In this document: one piece after another, positions 48,455-57,064 of the stretch
Layout of the letters: every line of letters starts with the position of its first letter
Position numbering within the stretch: position 1 is the stretch's first letter
Assembly: GCA_963789825.1 (NCBI GenBank)
Contig: CAWBME010000011.1
Coordinates: forward strand, 1 to 64,000
Direction of reading: 5' to 3'
From: PFL42 sp963789825
GTDB lineage: Bacteria; Chloroflexota; Anaerolineae; Anaerolineales; E44-bin32
Length of the DNA stretch: 64,000 nt
Made by a program: the position numbers and the translations under genes
The notes under the pieces: model-generated
Database searches by the model: none
Seen by the model: the letters and a program-made list of their open reading frames with translations, nothing else
Told to the model about the DNA's origin: nothing

Positions 48455-49169
48455 ATGACTTAATCTCCCGCATCCTCCCCCATCGAAGGCACGGATCCGC
48501 TGGACAAGCCCCCGTCCAAGGCTTGGCGCAAGTGGATCGTCTGGGCGTTGATCCCGGCGGCATTCGCCCTGGGGATCGGCATCGGCTATCTGGCCTGGGG
48601 TCAGGCCGCGGCCGAGCTCGCCAAGGCCAAGGCAGCCGCCGGCCAGCCCCGGCGTTTCGAGATCGGCACCGAGGGCGACCCCTCCCTGGGACCCACCAAC
48701 GCTCCGATCACGATCGTCCAATTCAGTGACTTCAACTGCGGCTTCTGCCAGCGCTTCCACGTGCAGACTTTCCCGGAGCTCATGGCTGCCTACCCGGACA
48801 AGATCCGCTTCGTCTACCGCGACTTCCCCGTCACCAGCCAAGAGTTCGTTCTTCGCCGCCCAGGCGGCTCAGTGCGCCGGCGATCAGGACGCATTCTGGG
48901 ACTTCCACGACCTGCTCTTCACCGGGGAACTTGGGCTGGGGACGGAAGCCTACTCGGCCTATGCTGAACAGCTCGGGCTGGATGCGCAGGCGCTGCTGGC
49001 CTGTGTCGCGGACGGCACGCATGCCCAGGGAGTCGAGGATGACGCGCGTTTCGCCTCCGGGCTGGGGGTCTCTGGCACGCCGACCTTCTTCATCAATGGC
49101 CTGCCGATGGTGGGTGCCCAGCCGCTGGCGCAGTTCCAGCAGGTGATTGACGCCGAACTAGAGCGATGA
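48455..49169 (+). CDS. DsbA-like thioredoxin-fold oxidoreductase with N-terminal membrane anchor, one frameshift
   Basis: About 237 residues. After a short polar N-terminus comes an anchor helix (WIVWALIPAAFALGIGIGYL) and a DsbA-type thioredoxin domain: GPTNAPITIVQFSDFNCGFC with the CxxC pair, RFVYRDFPVTSQEF, then in a new frame (break near 48850) FFAAQAAQCAGDQDAFWDFH and GVSGTPTFFINGLPMVGAQP with the cis-Pro loop. An ATG at 48455 would give M-T-stop, with TAA at 48461; a base error there, or a start at TTG 48548 inside the helix, are the alternatives. It should form disulfides in exported proteins. Confidence 0.82.
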
Positions 49170-49200
49170 TTTTCCCGCCTCCACGCGCACGCCAGGGGAG

Positions 49201-49554
49201 CTAGCCTCCGATCACGCGCCGCGCCCCGAGGATCGCCATAACGCCGAGGCCCCAGGCAAGATACCCCGCGCCAATCGTCGGCGCCAGGCGCCAGCCTGCC
49301 CGGGAGGCCACCCAGATCACGACCACGAACAGCACCGTCGGCCAAATCGACCAGAGCAATCCCCGCGTGAACTCCGGCATAGCCCGGGGATCATCTGGAT
49401 TGCCGGCCGCCACGATCCACAAGGCGAGCGGGATGGTCAGGGGCATGGTTGCCGTCAGCGCTGCGGCCAGCCGCGACGAGCGCTGCAGCACAGTCACACC
49501 CGTCAGCACCAAGAAAGAGATCAACAGCGGCACGATGGTCGAGGACTTGGTCAC
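49201..49554 (-). CDS. Small membrane protein (DUF3147-like)
   Basis: 117 residues, almost entirely four hydrophobic helices: STIVPLLISFLVLTGVTVL, ALTATMPLTIPLALWIVAAG, GLLWSIWPTVLFVVVIWVAS and TIGAGYLAWGLGVMAILGA. The length and spacing resemble DUF3147 proteins. It follows the alpha/beta hydrolase gene by 9 bases in the same orientation. Function unknown. Confidence 0.65.
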   Translation of the reverse strand: MTKSSTIVPLLISFLVLTGVTVLQRSSRLAAALTATMPLTIPLALWIVAAGNPDDPRAMPEFTRGLLWSIWPTVLFVVVIWVASRAGWRLAPTIGAGYLAWGLGVMAILGARRVIGG

Positions 49555-49563
49555 GCTCGCACC

Positions 49564-50394
49564 TCACGCGTTGCAGGGGATACTTCCTCCGCGCTGCTCC
49601 CTTCGATTCGCAGCCAGGAATTCCAGCAAGATCGTGTTGAAAGCCTCAGCTGAGTCGATCGGAGCGGCGTGCTTGGCCTCCGGCAGTGTGATCCACTGCG
49701 CCCCCGGGATGCGGCAGGCAAGGTCCTGGGAGGCCGAGCGCGGCACGGTGTCGTCTCGTTCGCCGCTGACCAGCAGTACCGGACAGGCGATGCCGCCCAA
49801 GCGCGGCCGCAGGTCAAACCGGCCGATTGCCGTCAGCAGCTTGAGGTAGTTCCACCAGGGATTTGCCCCGATCCGCCGGGCGGCCAGGGAGCGATAGGCG
49901 GCCTGCTCCGGCCGAGGGAAGAGCCCTGCCGCGATGCGCTCGCCCAGCAGGTCCATGCGTCCGGCAGCGATTAGCGCTGCCCGTTCCATTCCGTGACGCA
50001 GTCCTCGCCCGGCAAGCAATCCACTGCCGAAGCCGTTGACCAGCACCGCCGAGCGCAAGAGCTGCGGATGGTCGACCAGCAACTGCAAGCCCACCGCTGC
50101 TCCCAGCGAAAGACCGACCAGGTGCACCGGCTGCGTGGGAGCCCAGCGCTCGATGGCCTGCCGCGCTGCCCGCGACAGCGAGCCGATACTCGGCCAGCCG
50201 CTGAGCCTGCGGGTCCGGCCGTGGCCCGGCAAGTCAAGGCGGAGCAGGTGATACCGGCCGCGCAGCACATTGCGCTGTAGCACCCAATCCTCGCCGCACG
50301 ATCCCATCCCGTGCAGCAGCAGGATCGTCTCGGCGCGCGCCCTGGCCCAGTCCAGCTCCAGGTACACCGGATCCTTGCCGGAGGCGATGTACAA
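49564..50394 (-). CDS. Alpha/beta hydrolase
   Basis: An intact 276-residue hydrolase. The oxyanion-hole segment is ETILLLHGMGSCGEDW, the nucleophile Ser96 lies in LVGLSLGAAVG, the acid is in VSGERDDTVPR and the base His in LPEAKHAAPIDS. This is the MhpC/esterase-like branch with a helical cap between residues about 120 and 190. Physiological substrate is not evident. It sits 24 bases downstream of the Cwh43-like gene and before the small membrane protein, so these three may be one operon. Confidence 0.88.
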   Translation of the reverse strand: MYIASGKDPVYLELDWARARAETILLLHGMGSCGEDWVLQRNVLRGRYHLLRLDLPGHGRTRRLSGWPSIGSLSRAARQAIERWAPTQPVHLVGLSLGAAVGLQLLVDHPQLLRSAVLVNGFGSGLLAGRGLRHGMERAALIAAGRMDLLGERIAAGLFPRPEQAAYRSLAARRIGANPWWNYLKLLTAIGRFDLRPRLGGIACPVLLVSGERDDTVPRSASQDLACRIPGAQWITLPEAKHAAPIDSAEAFNTILLEFLAANRREQRGGSIPCNA

Positions 50395-50418
50395 GACGAT
50401 TCCTCCCCCAGCCGAGCC

Positions 50419-52290
50419 TCAGGGAAGCTGGATCTCGGTCACCACCATCCGGTGGTCGGAGGCGGTCGACTCCGGAACCCAGGCCTGCCTCGCCGTCAGA
50501 CCTCGCAGCCAGACGAAGTCAATGCGCTTCACGGGGTCAACGGCCGGATCGGTGCCGGGAGCCGGCTCGATCCCCAGCTGGGCGAAGGGGTCCTCGAAAG
50601 CGTTTGCCTGCACAGCATCCGTGACCGGAGACCCAAGCTCGGCGTTGAAATCACCGCCGAAGGTCACCGGGTGCGAATCGCCGATGAACGTCAGCGCTTC
50701 GGTGATCTGACGCAGTGTGTCCTCGTCCTCGAGCCCCAGCCAGATGCCGTACGCATGCAGCAGACCCTCGCCTGGGCGAAGCGGGGCGTGCACGATCCCG
50801 GTCTGCTCCTGGGAACTGGTGAGCAGCGCCGCGTCGGTGGCGACGAGCGGGCCCTTGTACAGCAGGGCGATGCCGGTCAGGTGTTCGATCGTCGACAGGT
50901 AGGCAACGTTCATCCCGAGCCGACGGCCTAGGTAGTAGGCATCATCGACAGCGAACGAGGTCAGTCGGCCGGTGTCGACCTCCTGCAGCGCGATCACATC
51001 CACTTCGTTGGACTCGATCAAGTCCGCCATCGCCTGCAGGTTGAACTTCCAGTCAGCGTCAAAGCCATAGTGAATGTTGTACGTCGCGACACGCAGGGTG
51101 GCGCCCTGCGGCCAGGGTACCGCCGGGCGAGGGAAGGTCATCACACCGACCACAACGACGGAGGCCATGATCAATGACAGCACCCATGGGTTCCCGACCG
51201 TTGCACCTCCTGGCGGAGCGGCCGCCGGACGCTGGTGGATAGGTCGACCAGGCAAGCACCAGCGCCGCCCCGACGTAGACCGCCCATCCCAGGCCGCGCA
51301 GGATCGGCAGGGTGTACGGGTAGGTGAAGGCAAAGCCATTCAGGAAGACCAGTACCAGCAGGAGCGCCATGCCCCCCTGCCAGCGGCGAGCCGACGGCGC
51401 GCGGCATCGGCGGCCGGCCGTCAATGATCAGCACCAGGAACGCCAGCAGCGACAAATTGACCCAGCATCAGCCCGACGAGGGCGGGTGCCCCGCCGATGA
51501 AGTACCCTACGGCCAGACATCCGGCCAGGGCTAGGCCGAGGACTGCCCGCCGCGCGGGCGTGGGCACGAGGTACTGCTCGATGGCGTGCCGCACGGCAGA
51601 CGACAGCGGCAGGCGGTGAGCAGCAGGATCATCGGCGCCATGATGGCATACGGCACCTCCGCCCAGTGGGCCACCGCGTTGGGGAGCCCGAAGAGCGAGG
51701 TCTCGAGGAACAGGCAGCGCCCCCAGCCCGACGGCCGCCCTGCGGCTGAAGACCCCGGTCCGCGCCTCTCCCGGTCCACTGCGCCCGCCCAGGAACAAGG
51801 CGAAGAAGACGACCAAACCAGCCCAGACCAATTGGACCGGCAACCAGCCGGTCTGATGGCCAGTCGAGGGTGTTGCCCAGGCTCGCATGACCTGGTCCAG
51901 ACCAAGCGCCAGCAGCAGGCTGGGCAAGACCAGCAGCCGGCGCGCAGTGAGCAAGCCCGCCAGGTACAGACCGCCGGCCGCCACGGTGACCAGCGCCGAG
52001 GCGAAGCGCAGGTGTGCGTCGTTCACGCTCAGACCGATGCTGCCCAGAGCAGCAGCGAAGACGACCAGCATCATCCAGCGCCGGGTGGGCTGATCGGTGG
52101 CAACGGCAGGGGCCAGGAAGGCCAGAACGACCAGCAGCAGAGTTACCGGCAGCCAGATATCCGGCGTCCCGGCAAACAGCTGGTCATACAGGATGCCGAA
52201 CATCATCGAGAACAGCACCCGCATCCCACGCAGGAAGAACAGTAGGACCGAGATGGCCTCGATGGCGCGCAGCGCCCGGGTGTTGAGCAT
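50419..52290 (-). CDS. Multi-TM protein with C-terminal endonuclease/exonuclease/phosphatase domain (Cwh43-C/PGAP2IP-like), about five frameshifts
   Basis: About 624 residues. The start MLNTRALRAIEAISVLLFFL follows GGAGGAGAGAC. The first 380 residues have some ten to twelve helices. The C-terminal 240 residues are an EEP domain with RVATYNIHYGFD, VIALQEVDTGR, PVTFGGDFNAELG and the final STASDHRMVV. Breaks occur near 51735, 51615, 51460, 51390 and 51225, all in the membrane part. The arrangement resembles eukaryotic PGAP2IP/Cwh43-C, which acts on GPI or ceramide lipids. It may be a membrane-embedded phosphodiesterase for a lipid headgroup. Confidence 0.78.
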
Positions 52291-52309
52291 GTCTCTCCTC
52301 CGCCTCGGT

Positions 52310-52690
52310 CGGCAGCCAGTCAGTCGAACTCGGTGCATCCAGTCGATGCTGCTTCTCATGAACTCGGCAACCAAGCTCTGACCCGGGGTGCTCCCGGCCA
52401 ATCCATCAACAACACCCATCGTACCCTCCTCTTGCGGATTGCACCGGAAGCGCTCGACCGCCCGGCGCGGGTCGGCGAGGAAGGCACCCGGATCGGCGGC
52501 TTGCGGGTGACCCTGCCGGAAGTTGACGTGCAAGTCGGCCGGCTTCTGGAGTCGGTGCAGGTTCCACCGTTTGCGGGCTAGGGTGTCGAGCACGGCCTCG
52601 ATGTCGGACTCTTCCGAGCCGATGGCAACGCTGAACCGCCAGCGCCCGATCAGGCACTGAACCGGGATGGCGCCTACGGCCCGGCGCGCC
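52310..52690 (-). pseudogene. C-terminal remnant of a PLP-dependent decarboxylase / sphingosine-phosphate-lyase-like gene
   Basis: About 120 residues resemble the small C-terminal domain of group II decarboxylases: SVAIGSEESDIEAVLDTLA, KRWNLHRLQKPADLHVNF, then FLADPRRAVERF and MGVVDGLAGSTPGQSLVAEF. The PLP-binding lysine domain that should precede it is missing: upstream to the DUF429 gene there are only about 340 bases, with no trace of it. It runs in frame into the Cwh43-like gene without a stop of its own. It is most simply the tail of a deleted gene. Confidence 0.55.
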
Positions 52691-53032
52691 CGGGTGGGGC
52701 CCCGTGATTGCCCCGCTCGCCGATCGACAACCTTGCCGCCCGGCACACAAGGAATGGGGCAGGCGGCCGCCTGCGGCGCTTGCTCACCACCAGTCTGCTG
52801 GTTCCTGCGCGTCCCACAACGGCTCGAGGGGGATCGTTGGGATGGGCTCGAAGGCGGCGGGCCGCGCGGATCCGCTCAGCCTTGGTGCCATGGGTGCCGA
52901 CGGGACGGGAAAGCACCCGGTCTGCGGCGCCTCCCAAGTTCGGCCTCGGTCCACGATCCGCGAGCGCTTCGTGGCAGTGGTGGAGCCATCGGGGAAAGGG
53001 CTCAGTACGCGCCTAGGTTCCCAGCCCCGCCG
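52691..53032. other. 342-base gap without a recognisable gene
   Basis: Frames on both strands are open but Arg/Pro/Gly-rich. This is where the upstream part of the decarboxylase remnant would be expected; nothing of its PLP domain is seen. No terminator or promoter stands out. Confidence 0.4.
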
Positions 53033-53815
53033 CTAGGGGTAGAACATCTTCATCTCGGCCGAGGGCAGCGTGATGTAGCCCTCGGCGCGATCGCCGACCT
53101 GGGAGACACGCTCCGGCTTGATCCCCACCAGGTAGGCGGTGAAAGCCGCCGCCAGGGCATCCAGCCGGTCGTGGTCGTACAGCCCTTCCAGCGGGAGGCT
53201 CCCGCTCAGCAGATGGTGGCGGGTGATCTCCTCCAGCGCCTTCATCGGGTTGGGGATATCCACTCCCTCGAGGAAGAGCAAGAGCTGACGTTGCAGTCGG
53301 CCCTCGATGGTGTTCTTGAGGAACGGTCGCCGCCCAAGCAGCACGGCGAAGCAGGCATGCGGATGAACCTCGATCACCGCCTTCTCGGGCAGCGGATCCC
53401 CGGCGACGAAGTGCCGGAACCCCAGCCGCCCGAGCTTCTTGTACAGGTCGAAACCGTTGCGCATCCAACGCGGCGAATCAGCTTCGCGCGCCGGAGTGTT
53501 GTACAAGCGGATGTTCCGCCGGCGAAGTTCGTACTCGCACACCTTCCACTGGCCCCAGGTCTTGCTTCCCGGCCGCAGGTTGTAGCGGCGCCGCACCTCG
53601 GGCTCGAGCATCACGCCCTTGTTCGGCGACTGCGGTGCGTCGACGGCAACCACCGCCGAGTCGAAGCCCCCCACGAAGGCGACCACTTCCTGCAGGCTGC
53701 CCTCGCCGGCCGCCGCCAGCTTGAGATCGCGGTCAAGGACGGTGTAGTGGATCGGCCGGCTGCCGGCGGTCGGATCGATGCCGACGTACAGTGTCTGGTC
53801 AAACAGCATGGTCAT
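53033..53815 (-). CDS. DUF429-family predicted nuclease (RNase H-like fold)
   Basis: About 260 residues. TLYVGIDPTAGSRPIHYTVLD opens with the GID strand, AVVAVDAPQSPNKG holds a second acidic position, VIEVHPHACFAVLLGR is the family's core strand, and YDHDRLDALAAAFTAYLVG carries the C-terminal aspartates. These match the acidic tetrad of the RNase H-like fold in DUF429 proteins, whose biochemical role is unproved. Starts at 53815 or 53809 are both possible. Its beginning overlaps the end of the phosphatase-like gene, so the two are likely translated together. Confidence 0.78.
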   Translation of the reverse strand: MTMLFDQTLYVGIDPTAGSRPIHYTVLDRDLKLAAAGEGSLQEVVAFVGGFDSAVVAVDAPQSPNKGVMLEPEVRRRYNLRPGSKTWGQWKVCEYELRRRNIRLYNTPAREADSPRWMRNGFDLYKKLGRLGFRHFVAGDPLPEKAVIEVHPHACFAVLLGRRPFLKNTIEGRLQRQLLLFLEGVDIPNPMKALEEITRHHLLSGSLPLEGLYDHDRLDALAAAFTAYLVGIKPERVSQVGDRAEGYITLPSAEMKMFYP

Positions 53816-54275
53816 ATCCCCTTCCCCCATGGGTGGGCCGGCTTCCGATCAGGATACGGTGATCGGCAAAGGCCTCCCAGGCCTGGCGGTCGGTATGGTA
53901 GGGCGCCTGCCAGGGGCGCTGCTCGGCCGAGCGCAGCGCCGCCTGGACGGACTGGCCGCTGCAAATCCGGTAGGCGACGTACGCCCAGCGCACCCGATGC
54001 CGGCCGAGGCTGCTGTGCAGCAGCACCCGCTCTCCCGCTGCCACCCACTCCTGGACGAACTGGCCGGCCTCCAGCCGCAGGTCCGCATCCGCTTGGGACT
54101 CGTCGGCAATGTCCATCCACAGCCAGGCCCGCGGCGCCGGCCCCTGGAAGGGCTGGGGGGCCTGCGGGCGCATGTGCAGCACGACCCGGATCCCGGTCTG
54201 CCCGGCGAAGTCATCCCACGTGGCGGGGATATGCGAACCCCCACCGGCATACACATGGTCGTCAACCCAGGTCAT
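53799..54275 (-). CDS. Dual-specificity-phosphatase-like protein with Ser in place of the catalytic Cys
   Basis: 158 residues of protein-tyrosine/dual-specificity phosphatase type. The phosphate loop reads LLHSSLGRHRVRWAYVAY, that is H87-S88-x5-R94, where the family has H-C-x5-R. The nucleophilic cysteine is therefore serine (AGC; TGC would be one base away). WMDIADES around residue 55-60 offers the general acid and VQEWVAAGERVLLH the preceding strand. Unless the base is an error, it is a pseudophosphatase that may still bind phosphorylated ligands. The stop lies inside the next gene (DUF429). Confidence 0.7.
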   Translation of the reverse strand: MTWVDDHVYAGGGSHIPATWDDFAGQTGIRVVLHMRPQAPQPFQGPAPRAWLWMDIADESQADADLRLEAGQFVQEWVAAGERVLLHSSLGRHRVRWAYVAYRICSGQSVQAALRSAEQRPWQAPYHTDRQAWEAFADHRILIGSRPTHGGRGYDHAV

Positions 54276-54299
54276 CAGTGATTCTCGTCACGTCAGTCG

Positions 54300-54343
54300 A
54301 GTATACATCCCTGTTTGGTCGCCGGCGAACGCCGGGCTATACT
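54300..54343. promoter_or_regulatory. Divergent promoter region for the phosphatase-like and aldehyde dehydrogenase genes
   Basis: Two TATACT boxes face outwards: minus strand 54305-54300 for the phosphatase-like gene and plus strand 54338-54343 for the dehydrogenase. The plus-strand box has TTGGTC 17 bases upstream (54315-54320), a fair -35 match. The minus-strand box lacks a recognisable -35. Confidence 0.5.
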
Positions 54344-54516
54344 CACGGTACGCGATGCGCCCCGCGCACAGTCGGCGCACGACGCAGTCAGCGCAAGCCC
54401 GCACGCCAAGCAACCGACGCCATCGGCGGACGACGGACAGCTGACCCGCAATCTCAAGGGTGACCGGCCGATAGCGCCGGCGCTCGATCTCGACCCCGAG
54501 AAGGAGGGTACGACCC

Positions 54517-56187
54517 ATGCCCCCACGCAAGACCGCATCCAAGAGCAAGAAGCCCGCTGCACCGCGCAAGGCGGCCGCCAAGAAGCCGGCGGCCAAGAAG
54601 ACCGCCCCCAAGAGGGCCGGCTTCAAGCTGACCTACGCCACGATGTTCGACCCGCCGCAGGAATTGCACACACGCTTTGACGCCGCGCTCGCCAAGCTCA
54701 AGAGCGAGCTGGGGCAAGAACACGGCATGATCATCGATGGCAAAGAGGTCCGCGCCCAGGACAAGTTCGAAGATCGCTCGCCGATCAACACCGACTGGGT
54801 CCTGGGGATCTTCCAGAAGGGCACGGCACACGAGGCGCAGGCAGCGCTGGCCGCGGCACGCAGAGCCTTCCCCAAGTGGTCGCATACCCCTTACCCGGAG
54901 CGCGCCCGCCTGCTGCGCAAGGCCGCTGACCTGATCGACAAGCGCATCTATGAGTTCGGCGCGGTGATCTCGCTCGAGGTCGGCAAGAACCGCATGGAGG
55001 CCCTGGGCGACGCCGCCGAGACAGCCGATCTGATCCGCTATTCCTGCGACCAACTGCTCGCCAACAAGGGCTACGTCCGGCCGATGGGCAAGGATCCGCT
55101 CAAGGGTTTCCAGGCGACGAACACCTCCGTGCTGCGGCCGTATGGCGTGTGGCTGGTGATCAGCCCGTTCAACTTCCCCTGCGCCCTCACGGGCGGTCCG
55201 CTGGGCGCGGCGCTGGCGGCCGGGAACACGGTGGTGATGAAGCCGGCGACGGACACGCCGTGGACGGTGCGGCTGATCGCCGAGTGCCTGCGCGATGCTG
55301 GTCTGCCGGATGGCGTCTTCAACTACGTCACCGGGCCGGGGAGCACGCTCGGCCAGGCGCTGATCTCCAGCCCGGAGGTGGACGGGATCACCTTCACCGG
55401 CTCGCTGGACATCGGGATGCACATCTTCCGCGAGTTTGCCAACGGCAAGTACGTCCGGCCGACGATTCTCGAGCTCGGCGGCAAGAATCCGGTCATCGTC
55501 TCGCGCAAGGGAGACCTGGAACGGGCGGCCACCGGAATCGTCCGATCGGCCTTCGGCCTGCAGGGCCAGAAGTGCTCGGCAGCTTCGCGCGTGTTTGTCG
55601 AGCGCTCGGCGTATCAGGCTCTGGTCGACCGGCTGGTAGCTATGACCCAGAAAATCCAGGTCGGCGATTGCACCCAGCGCGAGGTGGGGATGGGGCCGGT
55701 CGTGAACCAGGCCTCCTACCGTGACTTCCAGACCTTCTGCGAGGAGATCTCGCAGGGCGGCGGGCGGTTCCTGACCGGCGGGAAGGTGCTGCAGGACGGC
55801 GAGCGCGCCAAGGGCTACTTCTGCACTCCAACCTTCGTCGCTGATCTACCTTACTCTCACCGCCTGTGGCAGCATGAGATGTTCCTGCCGATCACCACGG
55901 TGGCGGCGGTCGACAGCCTCGATCAAGCGATGACCCTTGCCAACGACGTCAACTATGGCCTCACCGCAGGCTTCTACGGCTCCGAGAAGGAAGCTGAGTG
56001 GTTCTTCGACAAGATCGAAGCCGGCGTCACCTACGCCAATCGCCCGCAGGGCGCCACCACCGGCGCCTGGCCGGGTTTCCAGCCGTTTGGCGGCTGGAAG
56101 GGCTCCGGCTCATCGGGCAAGAACGCCGGGGGCTACTACTACCTGCCGCTGTACCTGCACGAGCAGATCCGCACGCTCGTGCGTTAG
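54517..56187 (+). CDS. Aldehyde dehydrogenase, delta-1-pyrroline-5-carboxylate dehydrogenase-like, with lysine-rich N-terminal tail
   Basis: An intact 556-residue NAD(P)-dependent aldehyde dehydrogenase. Catalytic Glu319 (ILELGGKNP) and Cys353 (GQKCSAASRVF) are present, with VWLVISPFNFPCALTGGPLG for cofactor binding and QPFGGWKGSGSSGKNAGG near the end. LHTRFDAALAKLKSELGQEH and DRSPINTD point to the P5CDH/RocA-like branch, which oxidises glutamate semialdehyde to glutamate. Residues 1-36 are an unusual Lys/Ala/Pro tail (KKPAAPRKAAAKKPAAKK). The start is secure: AAGGAGG lies eight bases upstream. No proline dehydrogenase is nearby. Confidence 0.9.
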   Translation: MPPRKTASKSKKPAAPRKAAAKKPAAKKTAPKRAGFKLTYATMFDPPQELHTRFDAALAKLKSELGQEHGMIIDGKEVRAQDKFEDRSPINTDWVLGIFQKGTAHEAQAALAAARRAFPKWSHTPYPERARLLRKAADLIDKRIYEFGAVISLEVGKNRMEALGDAAETADLIRYSCDQLLANKGYVRPMGKDPLKGFQATNTSVLRPYGVWLVISPFNFPCALTGGPLGAALAAGNTVVMKPATDTPWTVRLIAECLRDAGLPDGVFNYVTGPGSTLGQALISSPEVDGITFTGSLDIGMHIFREFANGKYVRPTILELGGKNPVIVSRKGDLERAATGIVRSAFGLQGQKCSAASRVFVERSAYQALVDRLVAMTQKIQVGDCTQREVGMGPVVNQASYRDFQTFCEEISQGGGRFLTGGKVLQDGERAKGYFCTPTFVADLPYSHRLWQHEMFLPITTVAAVDSLDQAMTLANDVNYGLTAGFYGSEKEAEWFFDKIEAGVTYANRPQGATTGAWPGFQPFGGWKGSGSSGKNAGGYYYLPLYLHEQIRTLVR

Positions 56188-56201
56188 CCTGCATTGAGGG
56201 T

Positions 56202-56233
56202 CCGGCCTCCGAGAGACCTCTCTCGGGGGCCGG
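56202..56233 (+). terminator. Strong hairpin after the aldehyde dehydrogenase gene
   Basis: A 14-bp stem (56202-56215 with 56220-56233, one T-G pair) and a four-base ACCT loop lie 15 bases after the stop. The tail (AGTTCGCAGCCTGTCTTTGTC) is only partly T-rich. Confidence 0.7.
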
Positions 56234-56421
56234 AGTTCGCAGCCTGTCTTTGTCTCCGGCTCGGCGCGAGTACGGGACTGCACCCACTGCGATAGCTGTC
56301 CAGGGTGTGAAGCCCCGTCAGGAAGCGTCCGCGGAGGGCGACGCCACGAACAAACTGAAGGGACTAGCCATCGGGAAGCGCGCACTCACCCGTTAGCCAG
56401 CTGCAATCCAAGGAGAAGCCC

Positions 56422-56871
56422 ATGAACACCAAGAACCTGCTGATCGCCAGCCTTGTCGGCGGAGTGGCAATCACGCTCTTGGCCAACGTGCCGATCCTGA
56501 ACTTCATCAACTGCCTGCTGTGTGCCGGATTCTGGGGCGGCGCAATCCTGGCGGTGTGGCTGTACAAGCGGCTTTCCGGAAGCGTCACCCTGGGTCAGGC
56601 CGTGGCGGTGGGGACCCTGTCGGGGGTGTTCGCCGGCGTGCTGGGCTTCTTGCTGAGCTTCGCCGGATTGGCCGGCGCCCAGGCGCTGATGGACAGCTAT
56701 GCCCAGTTCGTCCCCACGGAGGAAGCCGCCGAGCCGCCTCTCTCAGGCGTCGGAGCAGTCGCATTCAATCTGCTCGGCGTGTTGACCACCATCATCTTCG
56801 GCGCCATCGGGGGGTTGATCGGCGGAGCGATCTTCAAGTCGCGCCCGCCAGCGCCGCCTCCAGCAGCCTAG
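56422..56871 (+). CDS. Small glycine-rich membrane protein of unknown function
   Basis: 149 residues with four helices: LLIASLVGGVAITLLANVPI, LCAGFWGGAILAVWLYKRL, VGTLSGVFAGVLGFLLSFAG and AFNLLGVLTTIIFGAIGGLI. The C-terminus is a proline-rich tail. AAGGAGA precedes the ATG by seven bases. Similar four-helix proteins are common in Chloroflexi and are annotated as hypothetical. It stands alone after the dehydrogenase terminator. Confidence 0.7.
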   Translation: MNTKNLLIASLVGGVAITLLANVPILNFINCLLCAGFWGGAILAVWLYKRLSGSVTLGQAVAVGTLSGVFAGVLGFLLSFAGLAGAQALMDSYAQFVPTEEAAEPPLSGVGAVAFNLLGVLTTIIFGAIGGLIGGAIFKSRPPAPPPAA

Positions 56872-57064
56872 CCCTAACGCTCTGTGGCTGGAGCATGCGG
56901 GCTCCCCTCGGCCACCGAGGAGAGCCCGGTCGCCATGCACTGCACAGCGGGTATGCTCGGACGCTTCGCCCGGCTCAAGGGTTAATCCCCGTCAACCGAG
57001 CTTGGCCATTCTTTGGGCGGTCACGCGAGGCGCGGGTCCGCCTTGAGGCTTCGGTCGCCCGGCC

